Assembly: GCF_000189635.1 (NCBI RefSeq)
Contig: NW_002476153.1
Span: forward strand, 93,826-157,825
Source: Tetrahymena thermophila SB210
Taxonomy: Eukaryota > Ciliophora > Oligohymenophorea > Hymenostomatida > Tetrahymenidae
Direction of reading: 5' to 3'
DNA length: 64,000 nucleotides
How positions within the stretch are numbered: position 1 is the first letter of the stretch; every line of letters begins with the position of its first letter. Position numbers and translations under genes: made by a program. Shown one piece after another: positions 1 through 15,048 of this stretch. The notes under the pieces were generated by a model. The model had not been told where the DNA came from and did no database searches. It saw only the letters and a program-made list of their open reading frames with translations.

Positions 1-2138
<2,138 letters not shown>

Positions 2139-2949
2139 GTTTATATAATGAAAAATTTTGGCTAAATGTAAAAGTTAATAATAAATTTTAATCTAAAAAT
2201 AATTTATAAATATTTAAATATATTATTTAATTGGTCTAAATACCTATTCTCTTACTTGTTTGGTTTGTTAGTTAATAAGTTAATTATTCTGTTTGTTGCT
2301 AGTTGTATTTTATAATAAAGTAATCTTTATAAAAATATTAATTTTATATAATTAAATAAATGCCTTTTACAATTACTTTTTTTAATTTTAGTTTATTTTA
2401 TTTTTGTTTTCGTCATACAACTTTAAAACACAGTTTTTTACTTTATCATTAAGTAATCTTATAAAAAATAAGGTTCTTATGCAACTAAATATAACTTTAT
2501 TGAATTTCAGTTTAATATTAAGTAATCCTAAAAAAATTTTAAATCATTTTACTATCAAATAAATATCTTCTGCTATAAATTTTTTGAATTTTATTTTTAC
2601 TTTCAGCTTATTAAACTGCATCAATAGATGCTTTAAAATCTAATTTTTTTATTTTGCTATCAAGTTATTTTTTTTTAAATTATTATATTAATACAATTTA
2701 ATAAGTATTTTTTACAATTAATAGTTTAAAGTTCAGTTTATTTTATTTTTACATCCACCCATCACTTGAATTGATGAATATAAACTTCTTTTTTTTAAAT
2801 AGTTTAAAAGAAATATTTCTAAAATATTATTTGAATGATAATCACTTTTAAATATTTAGAGGCAAAACATATTTAAATTAATATTTATTTTAGCATTTTA
2901 TTGTGTTTCAATAGTTTTAAAAAAATGAATTATAATTAAAAAAAAAATC
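2139..2949. other. Intergenic, no gene seen
   Basis: Very AT-rich spacer between the protease stop and the tRNA 3' end. I see no coding composition, only homopolymer runs and short AT motifs. It should hold the protease 3' UTR and polyadenylation site, which cannot be placed by eye. Confidence 0.6.
2938..2947 (-). terminator. RNA polymerase III T-run of the tRNA-Leu gene
   Basis: An uninterrupted run of ten A on the plus strand (ten T on the transcript strand) lies two bases past the tRNA discriminator. This is the usual Pol III termination signal and supports the strand of the tRNA. Confidence 0.75.
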
Positions 2950-3029
2950 TGATGAAGGCGAGATTCGAACTCGCGCCCTTTCGGAATAGAGCCTTAATCT
3001 ACCGCCTTAGACCGCTCGGCCACTTCATC
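2950..3029 (-). tRNA. tRNA-Leu (anticodon AAG)
   Basis: On the minus strand the sequence folds as a class II tRNA. The acceptor stem is GATGAAG/CTTCATC with discriminator A. The D arm begins GCCGAGC and closes with GGC. The anticodon stem GTAGA/TCTAT carries the loop TTAAGGC, giving anticodon AAG (plus-strand 2993-2995). A short variable arm (CC-GAAA-GG) and the T arm GCGAG-TTCGAAT-CTCGC follow. There is no intron and CCA is not encoded. A34 would be converted to inosine to read CUU/CUC/CUA Leu codons. The gene is far more GC-rich than its surroundings. Confidence 0.95.
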
Positions 3030-3181
3030 TTAAGTAATATTTATATTTATAATTTTAAGCTATTTTGTTTGATTTTATTACTATACCACCTTGATTACAT
3101 TTTTAATTTGTTTAATAACTTTCATTCTTAATTTTATGATAAAATTTAGAGGAGAATATAAAGTCATTGATAAATTAAAAA

Positions 3182-4579
3182 ATGAACTTATAGGAATTAA
3201 AAAATTTTGAAACTAAAAATATTGAAATACCTACTAAATTTTAGATCTCAAGAAGCTACAGTCCTAAAAAGAATAGGAATCAAGTAAAGTTATCTCCACT
3301 GTTAATACCTAAAGGCTAAAATGATTAATTATCTAACTCCTATGTAATTTCTGATATTAATTTAATTTAAAGAAATCAAGATGCTCTAAAACAGTATTGC
3401 AATAAAAGTAGAATAAATGCAATAGTATCTATGAAAAATAGTGAATAATGTTCACTGAGTAAAACTGAACTAAATCAATCAGAAAATTTTTTGAAATTAA
3501 GCAACAAAGATTTTGATTCTCATACTTCTACTTCATACTCAAACCTGGGATAAATAAAAACTATAAACACAAAATTATTTAAGAGAAATATAAAATATCT
3601 TAATTGCATAGAGCAAGAAAGCGATTAAACAAGAGAACAAAAAAGTAATCTAGTAGATGAATACTAAGACTAAACACAGATAAGTCTTGATATAAAAAAA
3701 TTTGTTTCAATATATGAAGGCTAAAAAATTAAAAGCATAGAAAAAAGAGGTAGTGTTATAGAATTTGTAAAAAACTTAATATAAATTCTTAATCTATTGA
3801 TTTTGACAGACTCTTAAAGTATAAAAAATTAGTATGAAAGAGTAAAATAAGATATTTTTTAAGATTTAAAATCTTTAATATTTTGTAATGATAGCTCAAT
3901 TAAATAAATGGTAAGTAGCATTCACTCAGACTCTAAATCACTATGCTATTAAGATATCTGTAATTTACTCACAAAAAAGATATAAAATATTGATAACAAT
4001 AGTTCTTTTTATTCGTGTTAACAAAGTTAATTATTTTCTGAGGCACAATCAACATCATATCAAAATTTTGAAAAATTTACAGTAAAAAGAGGTTCATATT
4101 AAGAAAACAAAGAAATTGCCAAGCTTAAATAAGAGATTTAAATTTATTAAAATTAAAAAAACTAATTCATGGTAGAATTGAATAGTTTATAAGAAAAATT
4201 TAAGTTATAATCTGACTAAATAAATATTTTGTAGCTACAAATGCATAAAAATAAAAAATAATCAGATGAGAAACATTAGATAGAGAAAATATAATAAAAT
4301 CAAACAATTTAAAAACTAGAAAATAAATTAAAAGAAAGTGAAGCATCAAACAATAATTTGAAGATCAAATAGTAGTAGCTATGTTCTTTTACAAATAACT
4401 TATTAATTGTTATTGATAATTTGAAATAAGCAATTGCAAGTTATGAAAAAGACTCTAAGCAATAGTAATCTGATATATAAAATAGTAAACATGTAAATCA
4501 TACAAGCTATTAGTCAATGCAATAAGCACTTAGTATTCCCATAGATATTTAAATATTGCTTGATTAATAAAAATAATGA
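3182..4579 (+). CDS. Hypothetical Gln/Asn/Lys-rich coiled-coil protein, 465 aa
   Basis: Intronless frame of 466 codons ending TGA at 4577. I do not recognise a family. The N-terminal two thirds is low-complexity (Ser, Asn, Lys, Gln) with many TAA/TAG codons. From about residue 305 a charged heptad-like stretch (EIAKLKQEIQIYQN and later ENKLKESEA) predicts a coiled coil of roughly 90 residues. No signal peptide or membrane helix is seen. The start at 3182 was chosen because the nearest upstream ATG (3136) is in another frame that closes at a TGA. It lies divergent from the tRNA. The composition is convincing as a gene, but the function is unknown. Confidence 0.75.
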
Positions 4580-5809
4580 ATTTTTATATTTTGTAAAGTC
4601 TTAAATTATTTATTGATATATTTAAGATATTATCAATTATTTAACTTTTTATGTTATAATTGAATTTATTTTATTATGGATTTTAAATTATAATCAGACC
4701 TTAATTGATTTTAATGTTAAATAAAAATTGGTATATTTAATACTTTTGAATTAAAATTATTAAATAATTATAAAATAATTATAAAATTTCAAATAGAGTT
4801 TCAAAATTGCATTTTAAAAATAAACATGTAACTTATATATCTACATTGACTTATCACTAAAATAAAATTAAATTATTTAATTATAAACTTCATTTGAATT
4901 TTAATAAAAATAATTACTTAATTTTATATATTTTGAAGTAAAAAATATTTTTTTGAAAATATTTTATTTAATTAATGAAATATAAACTTCAAAAACTAAG
5001 GATAAAGATTAAAAATTATATAAAGGAGGATCTACAGTATTTGTTATTAAATTTATATTTAGATTTTCAATTCCAAACAACTCAATTTCCATCAAAGATT
5101 TAAATATGGAATTATTTAAATTTTGAATAGTAGATTATTTTCAAGATGTAAGGGAATTTGATATTTGCCAAATATTAATTAATTCGTTTTATAAATTTTA
5201 AAATCAGCTGTAAACAAAATTAAAAATTTCTCAAATATTTACTTATTATTTTTTGTGGAATTTACCTTAAAACAAGTGATTATTTTTAAAGTAATTTACA
5301 AATAAGTAAAAAAAAAGTTTGATAAGATGATGAAGATAATTAATTTAAGTGCTAAATTATTTTATTGACTTTAGCAAATCTAAAATTTTGCTATTTATAA
5401 TATTAACAAAATGTATTTATGAGAAAATAAAAATATTTTTTTCTATTTATAGATATTTTGACATTATTATATTTAATGGATGGCAATTTGAATTTCTAAT
5501 ACTTATTTATATGACTCAATATACGTACATTTGATCTAATTTATTACAAAAGATGAATGTTCATATAATCGAATAATTCATTGCTAAATTATAAATTAAT
5601 AAATGTAAGAATTTAAATATATTTGACGTCGATTATCTTTTATATAATATATATCTCTCCCAAGTAAAATTCAGATATATTTTATCATTATTTTTAATTT
5701 ACAGTAAAAAAAATATCAATTTGATCTTAATCAACAATTTAAAAGATTAATTATTTATTCTTATCAATCTATCAAGAGAAAATAAATAAAATAGGAAAAA
5801 ATTAGCAAA
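4580..5809. other. Intergenic, no gene seen
   Basis: A 1.2 kb AT-rich spacer between two plus-strand genes. Small open frames such as 5349-5534 have no gene-like composition and are expected by chance when only TGA stops translation. The upstream region of the PH-START gene lies at the right-hand end; no promoter motif can be named. Confidence 0.55.
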
Positions 5810-8155
5810 ATGAGGTAAATGTCTGTGTAGGAACCTGAAATAGCTGGCTATTTGCAGATAAAGCGAAAGATGTTTTGGGTAATTCGTTATGCCGAGATAA
5901 TTAATGGAAATTTTTACTATTACTACAACAAAGGAGACACAAAACCTAGAGGAGTGTTTGCATTATATGGTTCGAAATCGAATGAGATGTAAACCTCAGA
6001 TAATGAAAACATAATTTAATTCGTTACCTCCAAGCAATAATAATCTCAAAGATTACTTATAAGGTGTGACAATAATTAAGATCATCGTAATTGGTTAATC
6101 AAATTAAACTTTTATTCATAAAATCAAAGCTAAAATCCTTAAAATTTAATTATTAATGGAAGAAATAATGGAAACGATATACTCTCTTCTATGCAGTTAT
6201 AGCAAAATTAGCAAAATAGTTAAAATACTAATTTATATGAAAGATCTGATATAGACAGTGTCGTATCATCGTCTACTAATCTAAAATTAAATAATGGCAA
6301 TCAAAGGTAAAATGATAGAATCAGAGGCGATTAGTTAATTAATGATTCTTAAAATATCAAATTTGTTTATATACAAAATGACACTTGTAAGTCTAACCCT
6401 TATATTTTTGACAATGAATTTTTAACAAATAAGCAAGGAGGAAGTGGGTCAAATATTGCATTAGAAAAAAATTTACAAACTGCCTTAGATAACTTCAAAG
6501 ATTGTAAAATTCTTAGCGATATTGACAAGAACATAAGACTATATTGTAGCGAATCAGCAGTAAATTCTATTTGTAAACAGTAATATAGCAAAAATAATTC
6601 AAGCAGTTCTCCTAATGATTAGGAAAGGTTCTTCACTTAGTTAATGAATTAATACTTTGATTCACCTCAAATGAAGATGCTACTGACTTTTGTTACAGTT
6701 ATTATTTCTCTGCTTGTTTACCAAAGCTTGCAGATTTTAGACACAAAGAACTTAATTATAACTATATTAGTTATGATTAACTTTATTTTGGTTCCACTAT
6801 TTGCAAGAAAGCTGAATGAAATGACTTATTAAAGCTAAAAAAAGAAGATGAAATAAATTAAACAGGGATGCATAGCAGAGTACTTTTTCCCTCACAATCC
6901 AAATGAAATACTCTTTGTTTTAACAAAAAACTTTGAGAAACGCAAAGAATGGCAAATGAATGTTCAAAAATGCGAACTAAAACCTCTTTCAAACTCAAAT
7001 GAATACATAACAACCTTTTACAGACGTGATCCAGAAGTATTCATTTAGAATGTAATAAGAGATAAGGATGTCGTTTACTTAACTGAAGAATCAACTACTC
7101 ACAATTTCTTGCGCATATTCTAAATACCTTGCAATTCTTAAATAGAAGATGGCACAAATGTGAAGTATTATTTTTATTCTCCTTATACAAAAATCTCTGA
7201 TATGAATAATAATCCTAATTCTCCTCTTTTGCTTTATGGAATCAATTTTTATCTCAAGTAACTCAAGAGAAATCCCTTTAGTCCATTGTTTGCCTATTAT
7301 AGCTAGAGTTTAGGGTTTGGAACTTAAAGAGATAACTCACAACAATAACCTGTAGAAATAGAATAGCCAAAAAGCAATACCTAAGAAAACAAAATTGTTT
7401 AGAATAAAAATGTAAACATTGCTAGTTAGAGTGGCTAAGAAAATAAAAAAGTTTAGAAAGAAGAATAATAAGATGAAGAGGAATCTAAAGTAGATGCTCC
7501 ATAAAATTCTAATCAAGAACCTCAATTATTGGAAGGTGAAGCTGGATAAAAATATAACAAAAAGATTAAGGAACTTATAGATTTGATGAAAAATATAGCT
7601 CCTTTGGACCCAAAAAATAAATGGAAAGATAATGACATAAAGGCAGAATATTAAACTCATACCAAAATAGATGAAGAAACAGGCAATGTTATGTCAAGAG
7701 GAGAAGTTAAAATCATGAAATCAGCTTAAGAAATCGTTGATTTCATTTAAGATGCAAGTAAAAGAAAATCTTGGGATGAAATGTTTAAAGAGGGTAAAGA
7801 AGTTTAAGCTTTAAGTGAAAATTGTCGTATTGAACACAATGTTTTTAAAGGCATTTTCCCAGTCTCTGATAGAGACTTTTGTCTTCTTTAAATTAGTTTA
7901 AAAATAGGAGATATACACTATTTATTGGCTACTTCTGTAGATCATCCCTCTGTTCCCGAAGTTTCAAAACCTGTTCGTGCTACCTTAAAAATAGGTGGCT
8001 GGTTAGTAGAACCTATTTCACCTACTTAAAGCAAATGTATCTACATAACTTGTAGTAATTTAAATGGCAGTATAGCATAAAGCATAAAAGATATGGTTGC
8101 TAAAAAATAATCAATGAATTCAGTCAAGCTTAAAAAATCTATTGAAAAAAAATGA
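5810..8155 (+). CDS. PH domain - two transmembrane helices - START-like domain protein, 781 aa
   Basis: Intronless, 782 codons including TGA at 8153. The N-terminus (about residues 10-105) reads as a pleckstrin-homology domain: it opens with EIAGYLQIKRK, has the FWVIRYAEI strand and YYYYN, and ends with the helix DHRNWLIKLNF. PH domains bind phosphoinositides or proteins. Two adjacent hydrophobic helices follow near residues 288-306 and 313-335 (LLTFVTVIISLLVYQ, then ITILVMINFILVPLF). A long polar linker rich in Gln and Glu comes next. The last 200 residues (from about 583) match the START lipid-transfer fold, with NCRIEHNVFKGIFPVSDRDF and a C-terminal helix on IAQSIKDMVAKK. This layout suggests a membrane-anchored lipid-transfer or lipid-sensing protein, by inference. 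A second Met at 5819 could also be the start. Confidence 0.85.
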
Positions 8156-8943
8156 ATTTAATTATAATTGTTTAAAAAAATATGCATTAAACAATAAACT
8201 AAAAGCTAAATTAGTTATTAAGGATGTCTGTATTAGATATTTCATTTATTATTTTTATTGTTTCTTATTTATTATTTTCAAAATATTTTCTAACTCTTTA
8301 CTTTTTTAATTGTTTTTAAATTTGAAGATTTTTGGAAAATATTTCTAAATTATACAAAGGTATTAAAGAATTTCTTAGGTAATTTAAGGATTTTGATTTG
8401 ATTTTTCATTGAAATTTGTTGATCTCTATATTAATAGATCATCGTCATATATTACGTAGATATAAATTAATCATATAATATTTGTGTTTGCTTAACCTTT
8501 CTTGGAAAGCAAATTTTTGATATGAGCTCTGCATTTAAAAAAAAGAGGCTTGCTTAGCTAAATAATGAATGGAAAATGTTCGTTTCATTAAGAGTTCTAA
8601 ACATAAAATTTATCTTTTTAGATAACGAAAATAATAAATTGAAAAAAAAAATATTTTAGAAAACTTTTTTTGATTTATCTTTTTGTTGAAATTTTTTAAT
8701 AGGTAAAAATATTAACAAATATAATACATAATATTTATATCAGATAGAACTAAAACATAACAACAAACATTCCAAATATTAACCAAAGATAAACAAACAG
8801 AATACTTTTTTGCAAACATTAATTAACTCTATATTTAAGATCAAAAATTTATTTAACCTTTAGGTTACATAAGAAAAATCTAGTCATCGATTCTCTTAAA
8901 GAAGATCATTTTCTTAAAATCATAATTTTAATCATCAAAAAAA
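8156..8943. other. Intergenic, no supported gene
   Basis: Spacer between two plus-strand genes. A 55-codon ATG...TGA frame at 8522-8689 has a slightly better than random composition but no similarity I recognise, so it is listed under rejected items. The remainder is AT-rich noise. Confidence 0.5.
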
Positions 8944-10587
8944 ATGATTGTGTAAACGATAATCTACATAATTTTTATTTGGATGCAAAAAAAATATAAG
9001 GTAGAGGTCACAACATATTAAGATTATATAAGGTTTGCTGTTTTTATTCCTCACTTTGTCGGAAATTTTTTAGGTGAAAGGAAATTTCCAAATTTTGTGT
9101 TTATTTCGCTCATTTTAATGTGGATTTTTTGTATTGACCTGATATGTCCAATTACAAACATAATTATAAAGGTTGTAAGCTTCGAATTTTTTGCATTTAT
9201 TACTATGCCAATAATGATATTAAACCTTTCAAATTTAAAAAGTCACGATTATAGACCTTTTGCTTTCGTTTATAGCGTTTCTTATATAATAGGCTTCCTC
9301 ATATACTTTGCTGCTGATTATTAGTTTAGACTTGCTTTTTAATTTATTCTCTACTAATACGTCACTGTAATAAGCTATTTGCGATATATATTTAGTAACA
9401 ATATGTAAATATGTTAAGTCAAGCTTAACACCATAAATAGTAATAAAAGTAAGACAGACAAATTGCTTTATATAGGTAAAATATAAGGAAGGCATTTAGT
9501 CATGGCTAAAAAAGCTAATCTCATGATATTTGACATGCTAAGTGGATAAAAGCTATTTCAAACTCCTCCTTAGTGTTTGCAAAGAAAGAAATAAATATTA
9601 CATCTTTTTAATGATGATTAAAGATAAATTCTAATATACATAAAGTAAGATGATAACAACAAATACAAGCTCTATACTCTTGCTCTAAGAGGGTTTAAAT
9701 AAATAGGTTGTTAATTGATTAATGATGATTTAAGCTAAAAGCATGTAGTTTACGATAGCCATTCAATGTCAATCCTCTATTTATGTGAGAGTTACAGCGA
9801 AGAAACAAATATCCAAACATTTTGCTTAAGAAAATTTTCAATAATGGATTCTTCCTAAATTACATCCTGTTATCTTAATATTGGAAAGCTTTAAATTCAT
9901 AACTTCACCCAATTTATATTCTACAATTTTAATAAACTTGTAGTGAAAACTAACTATATTTAATATGCAGACAAACTATAGCTATTTCAAGTTGACTTTG
10001 ATTAAAATGTAAATAAAAAAATTTAAGTCTAATCTACTAGAAATATTAAAGATTAAAATACTCTTAATGATGAATTAAATGAAGATTATATCTCTGATAG
10101 TGAAGAAATTTTTATGAATTTTAAAAAATATCAATAACAATAATAAAAAAATTCTACTTTTAATAACAATTATTTTGAATTTATATGTGATGAGATTTAA
10201 GAATTCTTCTACTACAAAAAATCTTTGTTAGTCAGCACAAACTTAAATATCTACTTATTAAATAGCAACAATCTTGAGCTAAAATTTAAATTAGATATCT
10301 TCCACTTATTTGCAACTGCTTATCCTCTTACTTAAGACTACTTTATAATTAATAAAAATGACGACTACTATATTTGTGAAATTTAGGAAAATTCAACTTA
10401 AAATAATAAAAACTTACTAAAAAAATTATTTTGGAAAAATAATTAGTACAAATTAAGCATTAAGTCTTTTTTCAAAATACCAGGAGGTCAGAATCTTTTA
10501 CATATATCCAAAATTTAAAACTCTAAACACATAATGCTTGCTACAAAGAAGCTAATTATAAATATAATTGATTTTGATCCTAAATGA
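8944..10587 (+). CDS. Hypothetical polytopic membrane protein with large soluble C-terminal domain, 547 aa
   Basis: One uninterrupted frame of 548 codons, TGA at 10585. The first 170 residues contain about five hydrophobic segments, including IIYIIFIWM, FVFISLILMWIFCIDLI, FFAFITMPIMIL and VSYIIGFLIYFAADY. The remaining 380 residues are soluble, with an acidic Asn/Gln-rich insert near residues 375-410. Repeated strand-like units (YKLYTLALRGF, YSILYL, FYYKKSLLVSTNLNIY, KHIMLATKKLIINII) recall a beta-propeller or similar repeat fold, but I cannot name the family. The start was chosen as the first ATG before the first hydrophobic helix. The absence of an intron and the even composition support a real gene; the function is unknown. 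Confidence 0.75.
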
Positions 10588-11095
10588 GTTTAAATAAAAA
10601 TCATTTTTGAAATCCCAATAAATGCTAATTAGCAAACAAAATATAAAGAAATTTCTGAATTAATTATTCTAAAAAAATATATAAAAAATATTATAATTAA
10701 TAAATAGTTTCTAACTTTATTAAATTCTATCAAGTGATATATGATATATTAATAATATTTTTATTTATCTGTATCAAATTTAATTTTCTAATATTTCTCT
10801 TTAAAAGCCAAAAAAAAATTAAATAGATTTTTGAATAGATTCACAATCGCAAAATAAACATACATTTTTTATATAATAATAATTTGATCGTTACTTATAA
10901 AGTTGTTAGCTTGCTATTTATTGATTAAAGAAAAAGCAAACAATCAAATTTTCAATTAAATTTGAATACTACAAAATTCGGATTTAAATTAATTAAAAAT
11001 AAACAAAGAAAGTCCTTTAAATTAGTATTTAACGTAAAAATACAAAGCAGGATAATAGACATTAAAAATAATATTCTAGTTTGTTTCTATACACT
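10588..11095. other. Intergenic, no gene seen
   Basis: A 508 bp AT-rich spacer between same-strand genes. No coding composition, no RNA fold and no repeat of note were seen. Confidence 0.55.
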
Positions 11096-14000
11096 ATGAT
11101 AATGGAATAAGATTCTTAAATTACAAATAACATAGATAATCTTTAAGGTAGAAATTTACAATATTTATAAATAAATTAATTATATTTATTGCATTTATTA
11201 TTATGGTAAAGCATATTGTGAGCTTTTAAAATAGCAAGGATACAACGAAGAAGAGATTGGCTAAATAATATAGTAAGAGCTAAACGATTAACAAGAAGCT
11301 TTCCTCAGTGATAAAAATGAATATAATTAGGTAGATAATCTAGATGCTAATTAACAATAGGCTTATTAGTAAAATGAGGAAGAATAAGATTATTATTAAG
11401 AATAAATGAAAAATAATAAAGAAAATTAATTTAATTAGCATTTAACATCTGAACATGAGTTTTAGCGTATTAGGTAGTATGATTAGCACAACTATCTTAT
11501 TTAGCCTCATGTTGAATAAGATGAAAATGAGGATTATTCCCCAATTTTCTCAAGCTTTTCTTAGCAATAATAATATTCATATAATTAGAAGTAAAACATA
11601 AAAGATGAATAGGAAATATATAATTAACAAAACAACAATGAAAATTGCAGGATAGTTCTTGCAGAAAAAAATTTTACTAACATAATGAATAAGATGCCTT
11701 CTTCAAATAACATTCAGTAAAACTAATTTGAATAAATTTAGAGAAATTAATCAAGCAAATAATAAATATATAATGAACCTATTTCAAGAGGTAGTATTAG
11801 TATATCTAACAGTCAAAAAGATGATTCAATTTAATAGTTTGCTCTACTAACTAGTAATGAGAGATAAAGTGAAGGTGGGAATTCATAAAATAAATAAACT
11901 TACAAAAATTAATAAAAAAACGATATAAATCTAAAAAATGCTAAACCAAGCTTGTAGCAATGGCCTAATTAACAATAGTTCAAGTAAAATAAAATTATTT
12001 AGAAAAGCGATGAAAATAATTTTAATAATTCAACTGCTAATTTTATTCGCAACTCATATTAAAATAAAATTGGAGAGTATCAAAAAATTTAAAATAAATC
12101 AAGAAGTAAAACTCCGACAAAGGTTCAAAAGCAAGTAAAAAGTATGTCACAGGAAGAAAAATAGCTAGTAGAGCTAAAAAATAAACTTAGAACAGTATTT
12201 ACATTTTACGTTTCTTTTGGAGATAGAATAAACGTCAATTACCTCAAGTCAAATAAATTCCACAAAATGATGTCAGATGCATAATTGAAAGATAATGTTA
12301 TTCTAACACAAAACAGACTCGATTTAATGTTTGTTAAAGAAAATCATAATAAACACAATATGGATTTCGATACTTTTCTAACACTCATAGCTAAAATAGC
12401 TATCTTAAAATTCCCTTAATATACAGATGCTCAGGCTTTATAAATGATCCTTCAGAACCACTTCTTGCCTTTATATGACAATATTATGGCAGAAACTGAT
12501 CTTGGAGAAGATGAGGTAAAATTCAAAGAGCCTATTGACGAAGGACCTTTATTTATTTTAAAGGAAATCACACCAGTTATACAATTAATTTATCAGGTAA
12601 TTTATAAAAAAAATAATATTTTTATTTTTGAGTTTTTATTTAATTGTTTAATAAATTTATTTTAATAATATTGAAAGCATTATTTCCCCTTTGAGTGGAA
12701 AAATAGAGGAAATGAAGCCTAAGTTAAACAGAAATCTGAAACAGCTATTTTTTAGTTTTTAAAGGAATATGATATCTGTCCTAATTTGATAACAAAGTCA
12801 TCTGCATTTTTACTTTTTAGAGAGATACTAGATACGCAAATTGATAATCTATGCAGAAATCCTCAACTTACTAATTTATCAGGGTTCCTCTCAGAAGACT
12901 AAGGACAGTGCTTTACTTTTTGGAAATATGCAATATATTTAATAAGAATAGCAAATGTTTGCTATTCAAATTTATTCAACTAGCTTGAATAACCTGCTGA
13001 AGGAGCTAATAGGACAATTGCAGAAAAATTAGCTTTCCTTCTTGAGAGAATGGAATTATCTGCTGGCTTTTTAAATCTTGACAAAAAGAATTTATCTCAC
13101 TAATCGCTCATAATAAAAAAAAAGGTTCTGAATAGAGTAAACATTTAAAAATAAAATAATTTATTATAATTATTATCTTATTATAAATAGATGCTGAGTA
13201 ATGGAAGCATTATTGGAAGTTGTCAAATTTCAAGCTTAAATAGTTAATTAGCTTTTAACAATAATATTGGTGGATAATATTCATTAAATTTGTAATAGCC
13301 ATCAAACAACTCAAATAATGTGACAGATACATTATCTAATTTACAAACTAACTAAGAAAATAGTTCAGTACAATCATAAACTTCTAGTAGAGTCACTAGA
13401 AGTAGAAGTGATCTCCGTCTAAGATAATCTGCCAACGGACTTACTGAAATGTAATAACAATGTGTAAGAAACTATTCTCCTATGGGATTTACAAATTATT
13501 CTTAAAAATTGAATGAACAACAAAGATAAGTCATGATTGCTCATATTCAAAATATGCAAAATTACAAGCTATTCAAAAATCCTTTGGGTTTAGCAGATAT
13601 CTAATGTGTTGAAAATATTTAACTAATAGACCAGTTTTCAGATCGTTTACTTACAATCTTTTAGTCATATTGCAGTTTTGGCGATGCAATGAATACTTAG
13701 TGGATGAAATCCTCAAAATACACTAAGTTAATGAGAGAGGCTAATATCATTAACATTAATACTATTTAAAATTAAGGAAGTGTAATGCAAAATCAAAACT
13801 CGCTTTAAGCTTGCTCTGAAGATAATAATAGATATTTAACTGGCTGTGATATTGATTTGATATTTATTAAGGCGAGTAAAAAGCGCTCAGCTTAAACTTT
13901 TAACTAAGCTTCATAATCAGATTTAAATAAATAAGGTAATTAATTAATTATCTATGTTGATTACTTTTAATCAAATTTCAAATTTACATCTTAACAAAAG

Positions 14001-14856
14001 AAATCTTGAAAGTTTTACAGGTTACATATCAAAAAATTTTTTTAATAATTAATTTTATAATCATATGTTATAGTTTATATTAAAATTTAAGCTTATTTAA
14101 TAGCAATAGAAGTTAAGATAATACTTTTGATACACATTCCATTAAATATCTTTTTCATTTATTTTAAAAATAGATACCATCAAATAACAGCAGAGATTAG
14201 ATTTTGAATAATTTTTAGTTTCTTTGGAGATGGTAGCCTAAAAATTGTACAAAGAGATAAGCCTTTAAGAAGGATTGAGCTAATTACTCTAAAATAATAT
14301 TTTACCTGTGTTAGAAAGAGAAGTAAATTCAAATGACAATAAAAAAAACAACTCAAGCAGCATAAGTAAATCAGTTCACTCTTCAACTTAAAACGAACAC
14401 GTTTCTATACTCATGGAGATATTAAAAGACTAAGAGATTGTTGAATTACTTGGAATGATTCACAAAGTAAAAAAAAAAAAAAAAAATATATATCTTTGAT
14501 TAATTTATTTAATATAATAGACAATGATGGTTTATTTCAAGTACTACTCACAAAATAAAAACACGATAGATTTTGATAAATTTGTTAAATTTTGCAAAGA
14601 TTTTGGCATCTTCCCTGATATAATTCCAAAATCTAGGTTGCTCAAAATATTTAACACGCTGGCATAAATTTACAATACCACTGAAATGGCATAAATCTAA
14701 CTACAAAATTCATCTAATTATAATGAAAAACCTGTAATTGATTAGCATCTCTTTATAGAAGCTATAGCCTTATGCGCTTTTGAAGTTCCTTATTCCGATC
14801 CTTAACCAAATGAAATAGAAAAAGTATTTTTTAAAAATTTATAAACTAAAAATTGA
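11096..14856 (+). CDS. Protein with duplicated p25-alpha/EF-hand-like modules, 1089 aa
   Basis: Exons 11096-11147, 11212-12596, 12678-13136, 13191-13935, 14174-14466, 14521-14856 (TGA 14854); 1090 codons. A Gln/Asn/Ser-rich N-terminus of about 320 residues precedes two copies of a two-part unit. Part A1 (about 330-443; YVSFGDRINVNYLKS...RLDLMFVKEN...MDFDTFLTLIAKIA) and A2 (about 776-930; YCSFGDAMNTQWMKS...DIDLIFIKAS...LDFEQFLVSLEMVA) resemble the p25-alpha/TPPP fold. B1 (about 500-560; LKEYDICPNLITKSSAFLLF) and B2 (about 990-1060; CKDFGIFPDIIPKSRLLKIF) match each other. The link LQNHFLPLYDNIM is echoed by LQN-ILPVLEREV. TPPP-family proteins bind tubulin, so a cytoskeletal or ciliary role is possible but inferred. 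The 64 bp first intron has an unusual GTAGAA donor and AAAG acceptor. Confidence 0.85.
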
Positions 14857-15048
14857 GTGAGTTTTAAAAAAATAAATAAATTCCAGAATGTGGCTTTTAG
14901 ATAAAATTATAACTAAATTAAATTATAACCACATTTAAAAAAGCTCAAAGCTCAAATAAAATTTTTATTTTTGAAGAAATCAAATAATGATTTCAAAAAT
15001 ATTGAAATATTTTTTATTTGAATTTAGATTTGTTATCTCGTAGAAAGA

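Noticed and set aside
8522..8689. 55-codon ATG...TGA frame upstream of the 547-aa gene
   Set aside because: Composition is only slightly better than random, no homology recognised, and open frames of this length are expected when only TGA terminates.
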